From: Caryophanales bacterium
Lineage (GTDB): Bacteria > Bacillota_I > Bacilli_A > RFN20 > CAG-826
Direction of reading: 5' to 3'
Assembly: GCA_028726925.1 (NCBI GenBank)
Contig: JAQYPI010000013.1
Span: 1-11,970 of the forward strand
Length of the DNA: 11,970 bases
Of this stretch, positions 1 to 5,781 are shown piece after piece (position 1 is the stretch's first letter; every line of letters starts with the position of its first letter). The notes under the pieces were generated by a model. That model was not told where the DNA came from. It made no database searches and worked only from the letters and a program-made list of their open reading frames with translations. A program made the position numbers and the translations under genes.

Positions 1-792
1 GGCGGTCTTGCCGCGGAAAATCGCGATCATGAAGCCCGTTTCCTTGCGGACCTCGCCATCGATTTTGGCATCGGCGAAGGCCTGCGCGAATTTTTCGTCA
101 AGGGGGAGAGTCACGACGAGCTTGTCGTTGACGGCGTTCGAGACGACCCCGCCATCCATCCCGATGATGGGGGAAAGATCGACTTGCTTCTTGAGGAAGC
201 AGCGCTTCACCATGCCTTTCTCGGCATAGATGAGGGGGAAATCGGCATCCGGGGTGAAGCCAAGGGCGCAATGCTCCTTGTGCATATCCTCGAAATAATG
301 CTTGAGGCAGCTCGAGCCGCGTTCTTCGTCCCCGCCGGCGCAGAGGCGGATGCGGTAGCCTTTGACGAGGCCGTTGTCCTTGAGGAGCTTCATCGCGTAG
401 AAGGCGGCAAGCAAGGGCCCTTTGTCATCGCTCGTGCCGCGGGCGATCATCTTGGCGTCCTTCTTCTCCCCGACGATCTCGGGCTTGAAGGGATCCTTGG
501 TCGACCATTTGCCGGTCGCGGGAACGACGTCGGCATGGCCATAAACCCCGATGATGGGGCCTTCCTCCCCGCAGGAAATCTCGGTGACGTACCCGTCGCA
601 CGTGTCGACGGCGAAACCGAAATCCTTCCCGAGTTTCGCGAGGTAATCAAGGGCGCTTTTCACGCCTTTGCCATAAGGGGCGCCTTCCTCGATGGAGGAA
701 GGATCATATACGGATTTCTTCGAGACGAAGACCTTGAGGGCGTCGATCGCCTTTTTCTCGTAAGGCTTCGCGAGTTTTTTCAAATTCGGCAT
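1..792 (-). CDS. pepV: M20-family dipeptidase, PepV type (C-terminal part missing at window edge)
   Basis: Zinc-dependent aminoacyl dipeptidase, expected to cleave dipeptides in the cytoplasm. I translated 264 codons by hand; the frame runs open off the left edge, so the rest of the lid domain and the final catalytic-domain His are outside the window (the family is about 470 aa). Visible M20 residues: the metal His and catalytic Asp in GHADVVP (H86, D88), the bridging Asp in RGTSDDKGP (D122/D123), the Glu pair in GGDEERG (E156, E157) and the Asp in FTPDADFP (D182), followed by the AEKG strand typical of PepV. The start is ambiguous. ATG at 792 has AAAGGA about 12 nt upstream. An in-frame GTG at 801 has the same AAAGGA only 3 nt upstream. 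I kept the ATG. It lies 78 nt downstream of coaX. Family assignment is firm; the exact substrate range is inferred. Confidence 0.9.
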   Translation of the reverse strand, partial: MPNLKKLAKPYEKKAIDALKVFVSKKSVYDPSSIEEGAPYGKGVKSALDYLAKLGKDFGFAVDTCDGYVTEISCGEEGPIIGVYGHADVVPATGKWSTKDPFKPEIVGEKKDAKMIARGTSDDKGPLLAAFYAMKLLKDNGLVKGYRIRLCAGGDEERGSSCLKHYFEDMHKEHCALGFTPDADFPLIYAEKGMVKRCFLKKQVDLSPIIGMDGGVVSNAVNDKLVVTLPLDEKFAQAFADAKIDGEVRKETGFMIAIFRGKTA

Positions 793-840
793 GTAGTTCA
801 CAGTTCCTTTCGGGCGCGTCAAAACGCGTTCGCGACGATT

Positions 841-869
841 AGTATAAGCCTTTTTCCCTATACGGGAAA
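841..869 (-). promoter_or_regulatory. Candidate promoter for the dipeptidase gene
   Basis: Reading the minus strand, TATACT (841-846, 5/6 to the -10 consensus) is preceded at 17 bp by TTTCCC (864-869, only 3/6 to -35). The predicted start near 834 would give a leader of roughly 33-42 nt. The -35 element coincides with one arm of a small hairpin, so this is a weak call. Confidence 0.3.
853..869 (-). other. Small inverted repeat just after the coaX stop
   Basis: TTTCCC (853-858) and GGGAAA (864-869) form a perfect 6-bp stem with a 5-nt loop, starting one base after the coaX TGA. On the minus strand it is followed by a short A-rich stretch and not a T run, so it is not a convincing intrinsic terminator. 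It could stabilise the coaX mRNA 3' end or be incidental. Confidence 0.3.
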
Positions 870-870
870 G

Positions 871-1584
871 TCAGGAAAGGGATTCGGAAAGCCGTTTCAT
901 GCCGCGGGCGAGCAAGTCGGGGTCATAGACGAATCCGGGGAAGAGGGAAACGGCTTCCGCGGCACTCCCTCCGGTCAGGAAACGGGGCAATTCATGTTTG
1001 GGATCAAGGCGGTCGACCAGGGCGAGGAGCCCAAGGCTTCCCCCGAGGAGGATGCCAGACGAGAGGGCATCGGGGGTGTTTTTGCCAACGCTTTCTATGC
1101 GCGAGGAAACCCTAGAATCCGGGATTTTCTCCGCGTTTTGGAAAATGGATCGATAAGAGAGGCGGAAGCCTGGGGAAATCGCGACTCCTTCGAAACATCC
1201 GTCTTTCTTATATATGACCTTGTTGCAGGTGCCGAGATCGACGAGGATCGCGCTTGGTTCCTTTGTCCCGAAAGCGTCCAAAAGCAAGTCGATCCCGACT
1301 TCAGACGGATCGTCGACGCGGGCGGGGATGAAAGGTAGTGTTTCTTCCAAAGAAAAGACATGGGGCGCGATCCCAAGTTCCTTAAGAAGGCGTCGCACCT
1401 TTTCTTCTTCCCTCGGGGCGACGGAACTTAGGAACGTCTTGATCCCCCTGCCCGGGAGAAAGGCGCTTATCTTCGCAAGGGAATTCTCGTCCCCATGGGG
1501 CAAGGAAAGCCTGCCCGTCACGGTTTCCCCTTGAAAACAAGTGAACGACGCGCTCGTGTTGCCAATGTCGACCATGAGTTTCAT
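871..1584 (-). CDS. coaX: Type III pantothenate kinase (CoaX)
   Basis: Catalyses ATP-dependent phosphorylation of pantothenate, the first step of coenzyme A synthesis, in the cytoplasm. The 237-aa product is slightly short for the family (about 255 aa) but complete. It shows the ASKHA-fold signatures in order: the phosphate-binding DIGNT loop at residues 6-10, VGID at 96-99, a second phosphate loop VDLGTC at 115-120 (usually DxGTA), ISPGF at 136-140, SGILLGG near 176-182, LTGG near 203-206 and the family ending YDPDLLARGM. One oddity is that the usual G-x-D-R motif reads GIDL, so the Arg is replaced by Leu; in studied CoaX enzymes this region forms the pantothenate site. ATG at 1584 was chosen because DIGNT must sit near the N-terminus. 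There is no Shine-Dalgarno sequence, and a TATAAT box lies only 6 nt upstream, suggesting a leaderless transcript. Confidence 0.88.
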   Translation of the reverse strand: MKLMVDIGNTSASFTCFQGETVTGRLSLPHGDENSLAKISAFLPGRGIKTFLSSVAPREEEKVRRLLKELGIAPHVFSLEETLPFIPARVDDPSEVGIDLLLDAFGTKEPSAILVDLGTCNKVIYKKDGCFEGVAISPGFRLSYRSIFQNAEKIPDSRVSSRIESVGKNTPDALSSGILLGGSLGLLALVDRLDPKHELPRFLTGGSAAEAVSLFPGFVYDPDLLARGMKRLSESLS

Positions 1585-1590
1585 GGTTTC

Positions 1591-1596
1591 ATTATA
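1591..1596 (-). promoter_or_regulatory. TATAAT -10 box abutting coaX (probable leaderless promoter)
   Basis: A perfect TATAAT reads on the minus strand with six bases (GAAACC) between it and the coaX ATG. A start site seven bases downstream of the box falls on the A of the ATG. No good -35 hexamer is visible at 16-18 bp (GGCAAT at 17 bp), and no TG extended -10 is present. The call rests on the perfect -10 and on the absence of any ribosome site before coaX. Confidence 0.45.
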
Positions 1597-1858
1597 CCCG
1601 AGGTTCCCAGGCGATTGCCTCCCTTTTCTTCAAGGGAATCGTCTCCGGTTTCCGAAGGGAAAAGATTTAGCCACGTCGCTTGTCTTCCTCTTTCCTTCCT
1701 AACGCTTCTTGACTCGAAGTTTCCTTCACGAATAAAGCGAGCCTTTTAGGACCCGCGAAAATCGATGGGGGATACCTTAGGCCACGACGGCCCCGAGGCA
1801 GGCAAGGTGCTCCCGTTCCCGAGCACGAGGGAAAAGGGTTTGGGCTGCCGAAAGCAAG
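1597..1858. other. Non-coding stretch between the tRNA terminator and coaX
   Basis: About 260 bases without a gene I can support. It contains a 6-bp hairpin (GTGCTC 1807-1812 with GAGCAC 1821-1826), a 4-bp GGCC hairpin (1780-1792), a local CCCTT/AAGGG hairpin (1621-1636), and an 8-bp complementarity between CCCTTTTC (1621-1628) and GAAAAGGG (1831-1838) that could close a roughly 210-nt RNA. The section around 1660-1745 is less GC-rich than the flanking genes. I compared it by eye with SRP RNA, RNase P RNA, tmRNA, T-box and common riboswitch core motifs and recognised none. Confidence 0.4.
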
Positions 1859-1885
1859 AAAAAAGCGACCATGATGGCCGCTTTC
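1859..1885 (-). terminator. Intrinsic terminator after tRNA-Thr
   Basis: On the minus strand AAAGCGGCCA and TGGTCGCTTT form a 10-bp stem (one G-U pair) with a 3-nt TCA loop, running into seven consecutive T. It begins 11 nt after the tRNA CCA end. It probably ends both the tRNA transcript and any read-through from malQ-rimO, since no terminator is visible after rimO. Confidence 0.85.
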
Positions 1886-1896
1886 ATCGTTTTGCT

Positions 1897-1969
1897 GGTG
1901 CCCTCACCCTTAGTCGAAAAGAGGTCTGATCCTTACCATGGATCCGTTCTGCCGCTGAACTATGAGGGC
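1897..1969 (-). tRNA. tRNA-Thr, anticodon GGU, with encoded CCA (irregular T arm)
   Basis: A cloverleaf can be drawn: perfect 7-bp acceptor stem (GCCCTCA/TGAGGGC) with discriminator A and genomic CCA; 4-bp D stem (GTTC/GAAC) with a 7-nt loop containing GG; perfect 5-bp anticodon stem (GATCC/GGATC) with loop ATGGTAA, giving anticodon GGT after T33; and T loop TTCGACT. G1-C72, C2-G71 and anticodon G35/U36 agree with known threonine identity elements. Irregular points: the variable loop is only 3 nt, the T stem CCTCT/AAGGG has a C-A mismatch and a T-G pair, and the near-universal G53-C61 pair is T-A. Total length is 73 nt. It has its own promoter and terminator, which favours a transcribed gene, but a degenerate copy cannot be excluded. 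Confidence 0.7.
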
Positions 1970-2004
1970 GGCATGCATAAGGGTTTCCCCGTTACGCAAG
2001 GAAG

Positions 2005-2033
2005 ATTATAGGCGGAAGGGCAAGACAAGGCAA
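2005..2033 (-). promoter_or_regulatory. Promoter for tRNA-Thr
   Basis: TTGCCT (2028-2033), a 17-bp spacer and a perfect TATAAT (2005-2010) read on the minus strand between the rimO stop and the tRNA. The predicted start near 1998 leaves a leader of about 29 nt before the mature tRNA 5' end at 1969. The same TTGCCT-N17 arrangement occurs before malQ. Confidence 0.7.
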
Positions 2034-2045
2034 CAAGGAATTTTG

Positions 2046-3341
2046 CTAATCCGTGACAAGCTCGCCGAGCAAGTCGTAAACGAGGGCATCGACGATGCGA
2101 ACGCGGACGATTTCCCCTTCTTTCAGGCACCGGGGCGAGGAGAAATAGACGTTCCCGTCGATGTCGTCGGGGGCGTTCCAGACGCAGCGAAGCATGTATT
2201 TGCCCTTTCCTTTGTCGAAGCCCGTGACGAGCCCCTCGAAGACCTTGCCGACCTGGCTTTTGGCTTTGCGGTAAGAAATCTTGGCTTGGGCTTTCATGAG
2301 GGCATCGCGCCTCTTCTTGGCGACTTCTTCTTTCACTTGGTCCGGATAGTCGTAAGAAGCGGTACCTTCTTCGCGCGAATAAACAAAGCAACCCATGTGG
2401 TCGAATTCGACGGTTTCGAGAAGCTCGAGCGCCTCTTTTTGGTCTTCCTCGGTTTCTCCGGGGAAGCCGGCGATTAACGTCGTGCGCAAGATGGCATCGG
2501 GGCATTTTTCCTTGATGCGGGCGAAGAGATCGATGGTTGCCTTGGCCCCCGCGTGGCGGCGCATCGCCTTGAGGAGATGGTCGCTCGCGGTCTGGACGGG
2601 GACGTCGAAATAATGGGCGATGACCTTCGAGGAAGCGATGAGGTCGATGAGTTCGTCCGAAATCTCGCTTGGGTAAAGATAAAGCAAGCGGATGGAATAG
2701 AAACCGATCGCCTCGAGAGCTCTAAGAAGGTCGCAGATATTGGGTTTCCGGCCGGGGAAATCGATGCCGTAGATCGTCGTGTCCTGCGAGATGAGGGAGA
2801 TTTCCTTCACTCCGGAAGCAAAGAGGGATCGCGCTTCCTCGAGGATTTCCTCGTAAGGCCTGCTTTTGAAGCGGCCGCGGATGAGGGGAATCGCGCAGAA
2901 GGCGCAGAAATTGTTGCACCCCTCGGAGATGCGGAGGTAAGCGGTGTATGGCTTCGTCGAAACGACCCGACGCAAAGGGTTCATCGGGAGGATGCCTTCA
3001 ACCCCGGTAAGAGAAGAAAGCACGGCGGGCAGCTCGGAATAATCGCGGATGGGAACGATAGCTCCCGCTTCCGGGATCTCGGACTTCAGGTCATCGAGGT
3101 AGCGTTCCGCGAGGCAGCCGACGATCACGACTTTCGCCCCATAGGAAAGCATCTCGAAAATCGTGTCGATCGATTCCTTTTTGGCGGATTCGATGAAACC
3201 GCACGTGTTGACGATGATGAGATCGGCGTGGCTTGGATCGCTTACGAGGGCGAATCGGTCGCGCGGGAACATCGCGAGAATCATCTCGCTGTCGACGAGG
3301 TTCTTGGCGCAGCCGAGGCTCACGAGCCCGACGCGAATCAT
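2046..3341 (-). CDS. rimO: Ribosomal protein S12 (uS12) methylthiotransferase RimO
   Basis: Radical-SAM enzyme that adds a methylthio group to the conserved Asp of ribosomal protein S12, using two iron-sulfur clusters. From the chosen start the product is 431 aa, normal for RimO. The N-terminal UPF0004 domain carries three cluster cysteines (C11 in SLGCAKN, C47 in NTCGFI, C76 in VGCLAER). The radical-SAM domain has the CNNFCAFC motif (C142, C146, C149). The last 65 residues form a TRAM domain. The opening SLGCAKN and GCNNFCAFCAIP favour RimO over MiaB. The chosen start is the ATG whose last bases overlap the malQ stop (ATGA), implying translational coupling. An ATG 15 nt upstream (3356, 436 aa) with a weak AAGAAG site is the alternative; neither has a strong ribosome site. 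The stop is TAG. Confidence 0.95.
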   Translation of the reverse strand: MIRVGLVSLGCAKNLVDSEMILAMFPRDRFALVSDPSHADLIIVNTCGFIESAKKESIDTIFEMLSYGAKVVIVGCLAERYLDDLKSEIPEAGAIVPIRDYSELPAVLSSLTGVEGILPMNPLRRVVSTKPYTAYLRISEGCNNFCAFCAIPLIRGRFKSRPYEEILEEARSLFASGVKEISLISQDTTIYGIDFPGRKPNICDLLRALEAIGFYSIRLLYLYPSEISDELIDLIASSKVIAHYFDVPVQTASDHLLKAMRRHAGAKATIDLFARIKEKCPDAILRTTLIAGFPGETEEDQKEALELLETVEFDHMGCFVYSREEGTASYDYPDQVKEEVAKKRRDALMKAQAKISYRKAKSQVGKVFEGLVTGFDKGKGKYMLRCVWNAPDDIDGNVYFSSPRCLKEGEIVRVRIVDALVYDLLGELVTD

Positions 3342-4822
3342 GCGGCGCGCCCGCATTTTTGAATCTTCTTGCGCAGGCGGCGGAGGGCGGGACGGAGGAG
3401 GGAAAGGGAAGGCACGCGGAAGGTCCAGTTGACCGCGTTGACGGTCGAGGGGATGTTCGTGCGGGCGTCTTCATCGAGGCCGAGGATGTCCTGGAGGGAG
3501 AGAATCGCCCATTTGCCGGGCTTGGCGAGGCAATAGGAAACCATGCGGTCGACGATGGGGCCTTGCTCGATGCCAAGGCCGTCGAGGGCGGAGACCCAGG
3601 CACCTTGTTCCCCTTGGTCAAGATGTTTGAAATAGGAAAGCATGGTATCGTTATCGTGGGTGCCAAGATAGCAGACGGAATTGACGGCGTCGAAGCCATC
3701 GCGATGCAGGATCTCGGCGTCGTGGAACGTAAATTCGATGACGTTCATGCCGGGGAAATCGTAATGGTCGCGGAGGACGAGCACCTCGGGACGGAGGTCG
3801 CCGAGGTCCTCGGCGATGATGCGTTCCTTGAGGCTCGGGTCTTTGCTGAAGAGGGAATCGAAGAATTCGTATCCAGGGGCCTCGATCCAGGCGCCCTCGA
3901 TCGCGGTCGGGCAGGAAGAGGGGATCTTCCAGAACGTGTCGAACGCGCGGAAATGGTCGAGGCGGATGACGTCATAGACCTTGGAGGCGCGGAGGATGCG
4001 TTCCTGCAGGAAGGCGTAATCGGTGGCCTTCAAATAATCCCAATCGTAAATCGGGTTGCCCCAGCGCTGGCCGGTCGCGGAGAAATAATCGGGCGGGACG
4101 CCGGCGATGAAGGTCGGCTCGAGGGTCCTTTCGTCGATCAGGAAGGCGTTGAGGTTGCCATAGACGTCGCAGGAATCGAAGCCGACGTAGAAAGGGATGT
4201 CCCCGATGATGCGGATGCCTTTTTTGTTCGCGTAAGCATGGAGCTTGTTCCACTGGGCATAGGCTTTCTTCTGCAGCCAGATTTCAAAGGTCGCGTCCTC
4301 CTTCTCGCTTGGGGTGAGTTTGCCCCCGGCGCGGAGGAAATCGCGTTCGCGTTCCGGCCACTCCGACCAAGAGCGCGGGTATTTGCGGTGGAACATGGAG
4401 AAGATCGCCCATTCCTTGACCCAGGGATTGGCTTTCTTGAAGGCGGAAAGGGAATGGGGGTGGAGGGCCATATCCTTTTCGAAGGCTTTGCGAAGCAAGG
4501 GGAGCTTATAGGCGCGTACTTCCTCGTAAGGGACGCGCGTCGCGTCTTTATGGAAGGCGGGGGCTTTGTCGAGCAGCCCTTCTTTCTTGAGGAGCGAAAG
4601 GGAAATGAATTGCTCGTCGATGGCGTAGGAGCTAAACGGCTGGTAAGGGGAATGGCCATAGCCGATCGGGTTCAGGGGCAGGATCTGCCACAAGGAGAAG
4701 CCGTTTTCGGAAAGGAGGTCGACGAAAGCATAGGAACTCTCCCCGAAATCGCCGATGCCATGGGGGCCCGGCAAAGAAGTGACGCTCGCAAGAACGCCGG
4801 CAACGCGGTCAATGTTAGTCAT
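3338..4822 (-). CDS. malQ: 4-alpha-glucanotransferase (amylomaltase)
   Basis: GH77 enzyme that transfers maltooligosaccharide segments between alpha-1,4-glucans and releases glucose, acting in the cytoplasm on maltodextrin or glycogen fragments. The 494-aa product matches the short bacterial form of about 500 aa and begins directly with the catalytic barrel. Key residues are all present: nucleophile D289 in RLDHFRAF, acid/base E338 in IAEDLG, and D390 in GTHDND. The family stretches LWQILPLNPIGYGHSPY (residues 44-60) and the conserved GNPIYDW (near 265) are also visible. The ATG at 4822 has AGAGGT 6 nt upstream. It is the first gene after its own promoter, overlaps rimO by 4 bp, and no malP, malR or transporter gene adjoins it. 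Confidence 0.96.
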   Translation of the reverse strand: MTNIDRVAGVLASVTSLPGPHGIGDFGESSYAFVDLLSENGFSLWQILPLNPIGYGHSPYQPFSSYAIDEQFISLSLLKKEGLLDKAPAFHKDATRVPYEEVRAYKLPLLRKAFEKDMALHPHSLSAFKKANPWVKEWAIFSMFHRKYPRSWSEWPERERDFLRAGGKLTPSEKEDATFEIWLQKKAYAQWNKLHAYANKKGIRIIGDIPFYVGFDSCDVYGNLNAFLIDERTLEPTFIAGVPPDYFSATGQRWGNPIYDWDYLKATDYAFLQERILRASKVYDVIRLDHFRAFDTFWKIPSSCPTAIEGAWIEAPGYEFFDSLFSKDPSLKERIIAEDLGDLRPEVLVLRDHYDFPGMNVIEFTFHDAEILHRDGFDAVNSVCYLGTHDNDTMLSYFKHLDQGEQGAWVSALDGLGIEQGPIVDRMVSYCLAKPGKWAILSLQDILGLDEDARTNIPSTVNAVNWTFRVPSLSLLRPALRRLRKKIQKCGRAA

Positions 4823-4840
4823 GAATATACCTCTTGGGAA

Positions 4841-4869
4841 ATCATAGTACCGAGGGCGGGGGAAGGCAA
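4841..4869 (-). promoter_or_regulatory. Promoter for malQ-rimO
   Basis: TTGCCT (4864-4869), a 17-bp spacer and TATGAT (4841-4846, 5/6) read on the minus strand, beginning directly after the stop codon of the upstream membrane-protein gene. The predicted start near 4834 gives a leader of about 12 nt whose first bases are the AGAGGT ribosome site (4829-4834). No operator-like repeat is visible around it. Confidence 0.6.
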
Positions 4870-5778
4870 CTAGCGGCGGGCCCGATTCCTTCTTCGAAGC
4901 ATCGCCTTTTGGCGGAGCCCCTCGATATCGAGTTTCATGTGCCGCTTCTCAAAGGGGAAGCAAAGGACGGGGCCGAAAACGAGAGTCACGAGGGCGACGG
5001 GGAAAAACAGGTACACGCAAGGGGTGAAATAGCGCGTCCCATCCACGACGAAGGTCATGAGTCCGGGGATGAGATAGGGATAAAGCCAGCCGAGGATGGG
5101 GTCGAGGGAAGGCGGCGGGCCGAAGGTCGCGCTTTGGTTGACGAAGCCCGCGCGGTCGATGAATTCCTCAAGGGTATGGGGCCAGCCCGGGAAGCGGAAG
5201 ACGAAGCTCATCAAGACCCCGTTGAGGAGGACGATTGCGTTCGCCGCGACGAAAAGGAAGGGCAAGGCGGGCAAGCGATGGTAATCGAGCTCGTGAAGGC
5301 CAGCGTCCACCATGACGACAGGGACGGCGACGAGGGGGAAGTGGCACCCGTAGAACCGGATGGTCTCGAGGAGGTTATCCATGCTCGATAGGTCGCGCCC
5401 GAGGGCCCCGGTCGGGATGAGGTAGACGACGATCCCCGAGAGGATGCCCACGTAATAAAGATAATCCTTCAGGTAACGGTTCTTCGAGAGATAGATGAAA
5501 GGGGCGGCGCAGATGAGGAGCGCGCAGAAATTCTCGAGGCTGCTGCGCCCGATCGAGAAGGGGAAATCCGCGAGGTAGAACGGGTTCAATTGCTTAAGGA
5601 AATGGAACGCGAAATTCATCCAAAGCAGGACCAAAACGAACTCATGGGCGAATTTCTTGCCGAAGTGGCGGCAAAGGGAACGGCAGAGGAACGTGCCGGC
5701 GAAAAGGAAGGCGATGAAAAAGAAATAGAGGAAATTCCCCTTTTCGACCGAGAGATAAAGAAAGGGGAAAAGGCGCAA
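4870..5778 (-). CDS. Polytopic membrane protein, possibly YwaF/TIGR02206-like
   Basis: A 302-aa integral membrane protein of unknown function. Hydrophobic segments suitable for membrane spanning lie at about residues 16-31, 46-61, 79-97, 106-124, 144-158, 170-192, 232-246 and 252-273, followed by a strongly basic tail (RRRNRARR at the end). The ordering of a Cys-containing helix, a YYVG-x-LSG helix ending in P, and an IRFYGCHFPL-VAVPVVM helix recalls the YwaF/TIGR02206 family, but the usual LPLHLC-type motif is not clear, so that assignment is tentative. The start is TTG, 3 nt after the galK TGA and in the same reading frame. The next in-frame ATG (residue 54) would delete the first membrane segment, so TTG and coupling to galK are preferred. 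It ends directly at the malQ promoter. Confidence 0.75.
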   Translation of the reverse strand: MRLFPFLYLSVEKGNFLYFFFIAFLFAGTFLCRSLCRHFGKKFAHEFVLVLLWMNFAFHFLKQLNPFYLADFPFSIGRSSLENFCALLICAAPFIYLSKNRYLKDYLYYVGILSGIVVYLIPTGALGRDLSSMDNLLETIRFYGCHFPLVAVPVVMVDAGLHELDYHRLPALPFLFVAANAIVLLNGVLMSFVFRFPGWPHTLEEFIDRAGFVNQSATFGPPPSLDPILGWLYPYLIPGLMTFVVDGTRYFTPCVYLFFPVALVTLVFGPVLCFPFEKRHMKLDIEGLRQKAMLRRRNRARR

Positions 5779-5781
5779 GGC

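Noticed and set aside
853..869. Hairpin after coaX as an intrinsic terminator
   Set aside because: Stem of 6 bp without a T run on either strand; listed only as an inverted repeat.
184..1338. Plus-strand open frame of 384 codons
   Set aside because: Antisense of pepV and coaX, whose conserved motifs are all on the minus strand; no ribosome site or family resemblance.
1801..1969. T-box-like reading of the tRNA region (AGGGTGAGGGCACC resembles the T-box core)
   Set aside because: The exact T-box core is absent, a full cloverleaf with CCA end fits better, and no aminoacyl-tRNA synthetase or amino acid gene follows.
1667..1999. Minus-strand open frame of about 110 codons through the tRNA region, with an internal ATG (1888) giving a hydrophobic MKAAIMVAFFLAF start
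   Set aside because: It runs through the tRNA and its terminator stem, has no ribosome site, and the rest is Pro/Arg/Gly-rich with no recognisable fold.
1960..2505. Minus-strand 181-codon frame overlapping rimO
   Set aside because: Out-of-frame shadow of the rimO C-terminal TRAM region; Arg-rich composition typical of a shifted GC-rich frame.
3233..4873. Plus-strand open frame of 546 codons
   Set aside because: Codon-aligned antisense of malQ and the end of rimO; the malQ strand has full catalytic motifs, a ribosome site and a promoter. The plus product is a biased Asp/Glu/Gly/Val-rich sequence with no domain.
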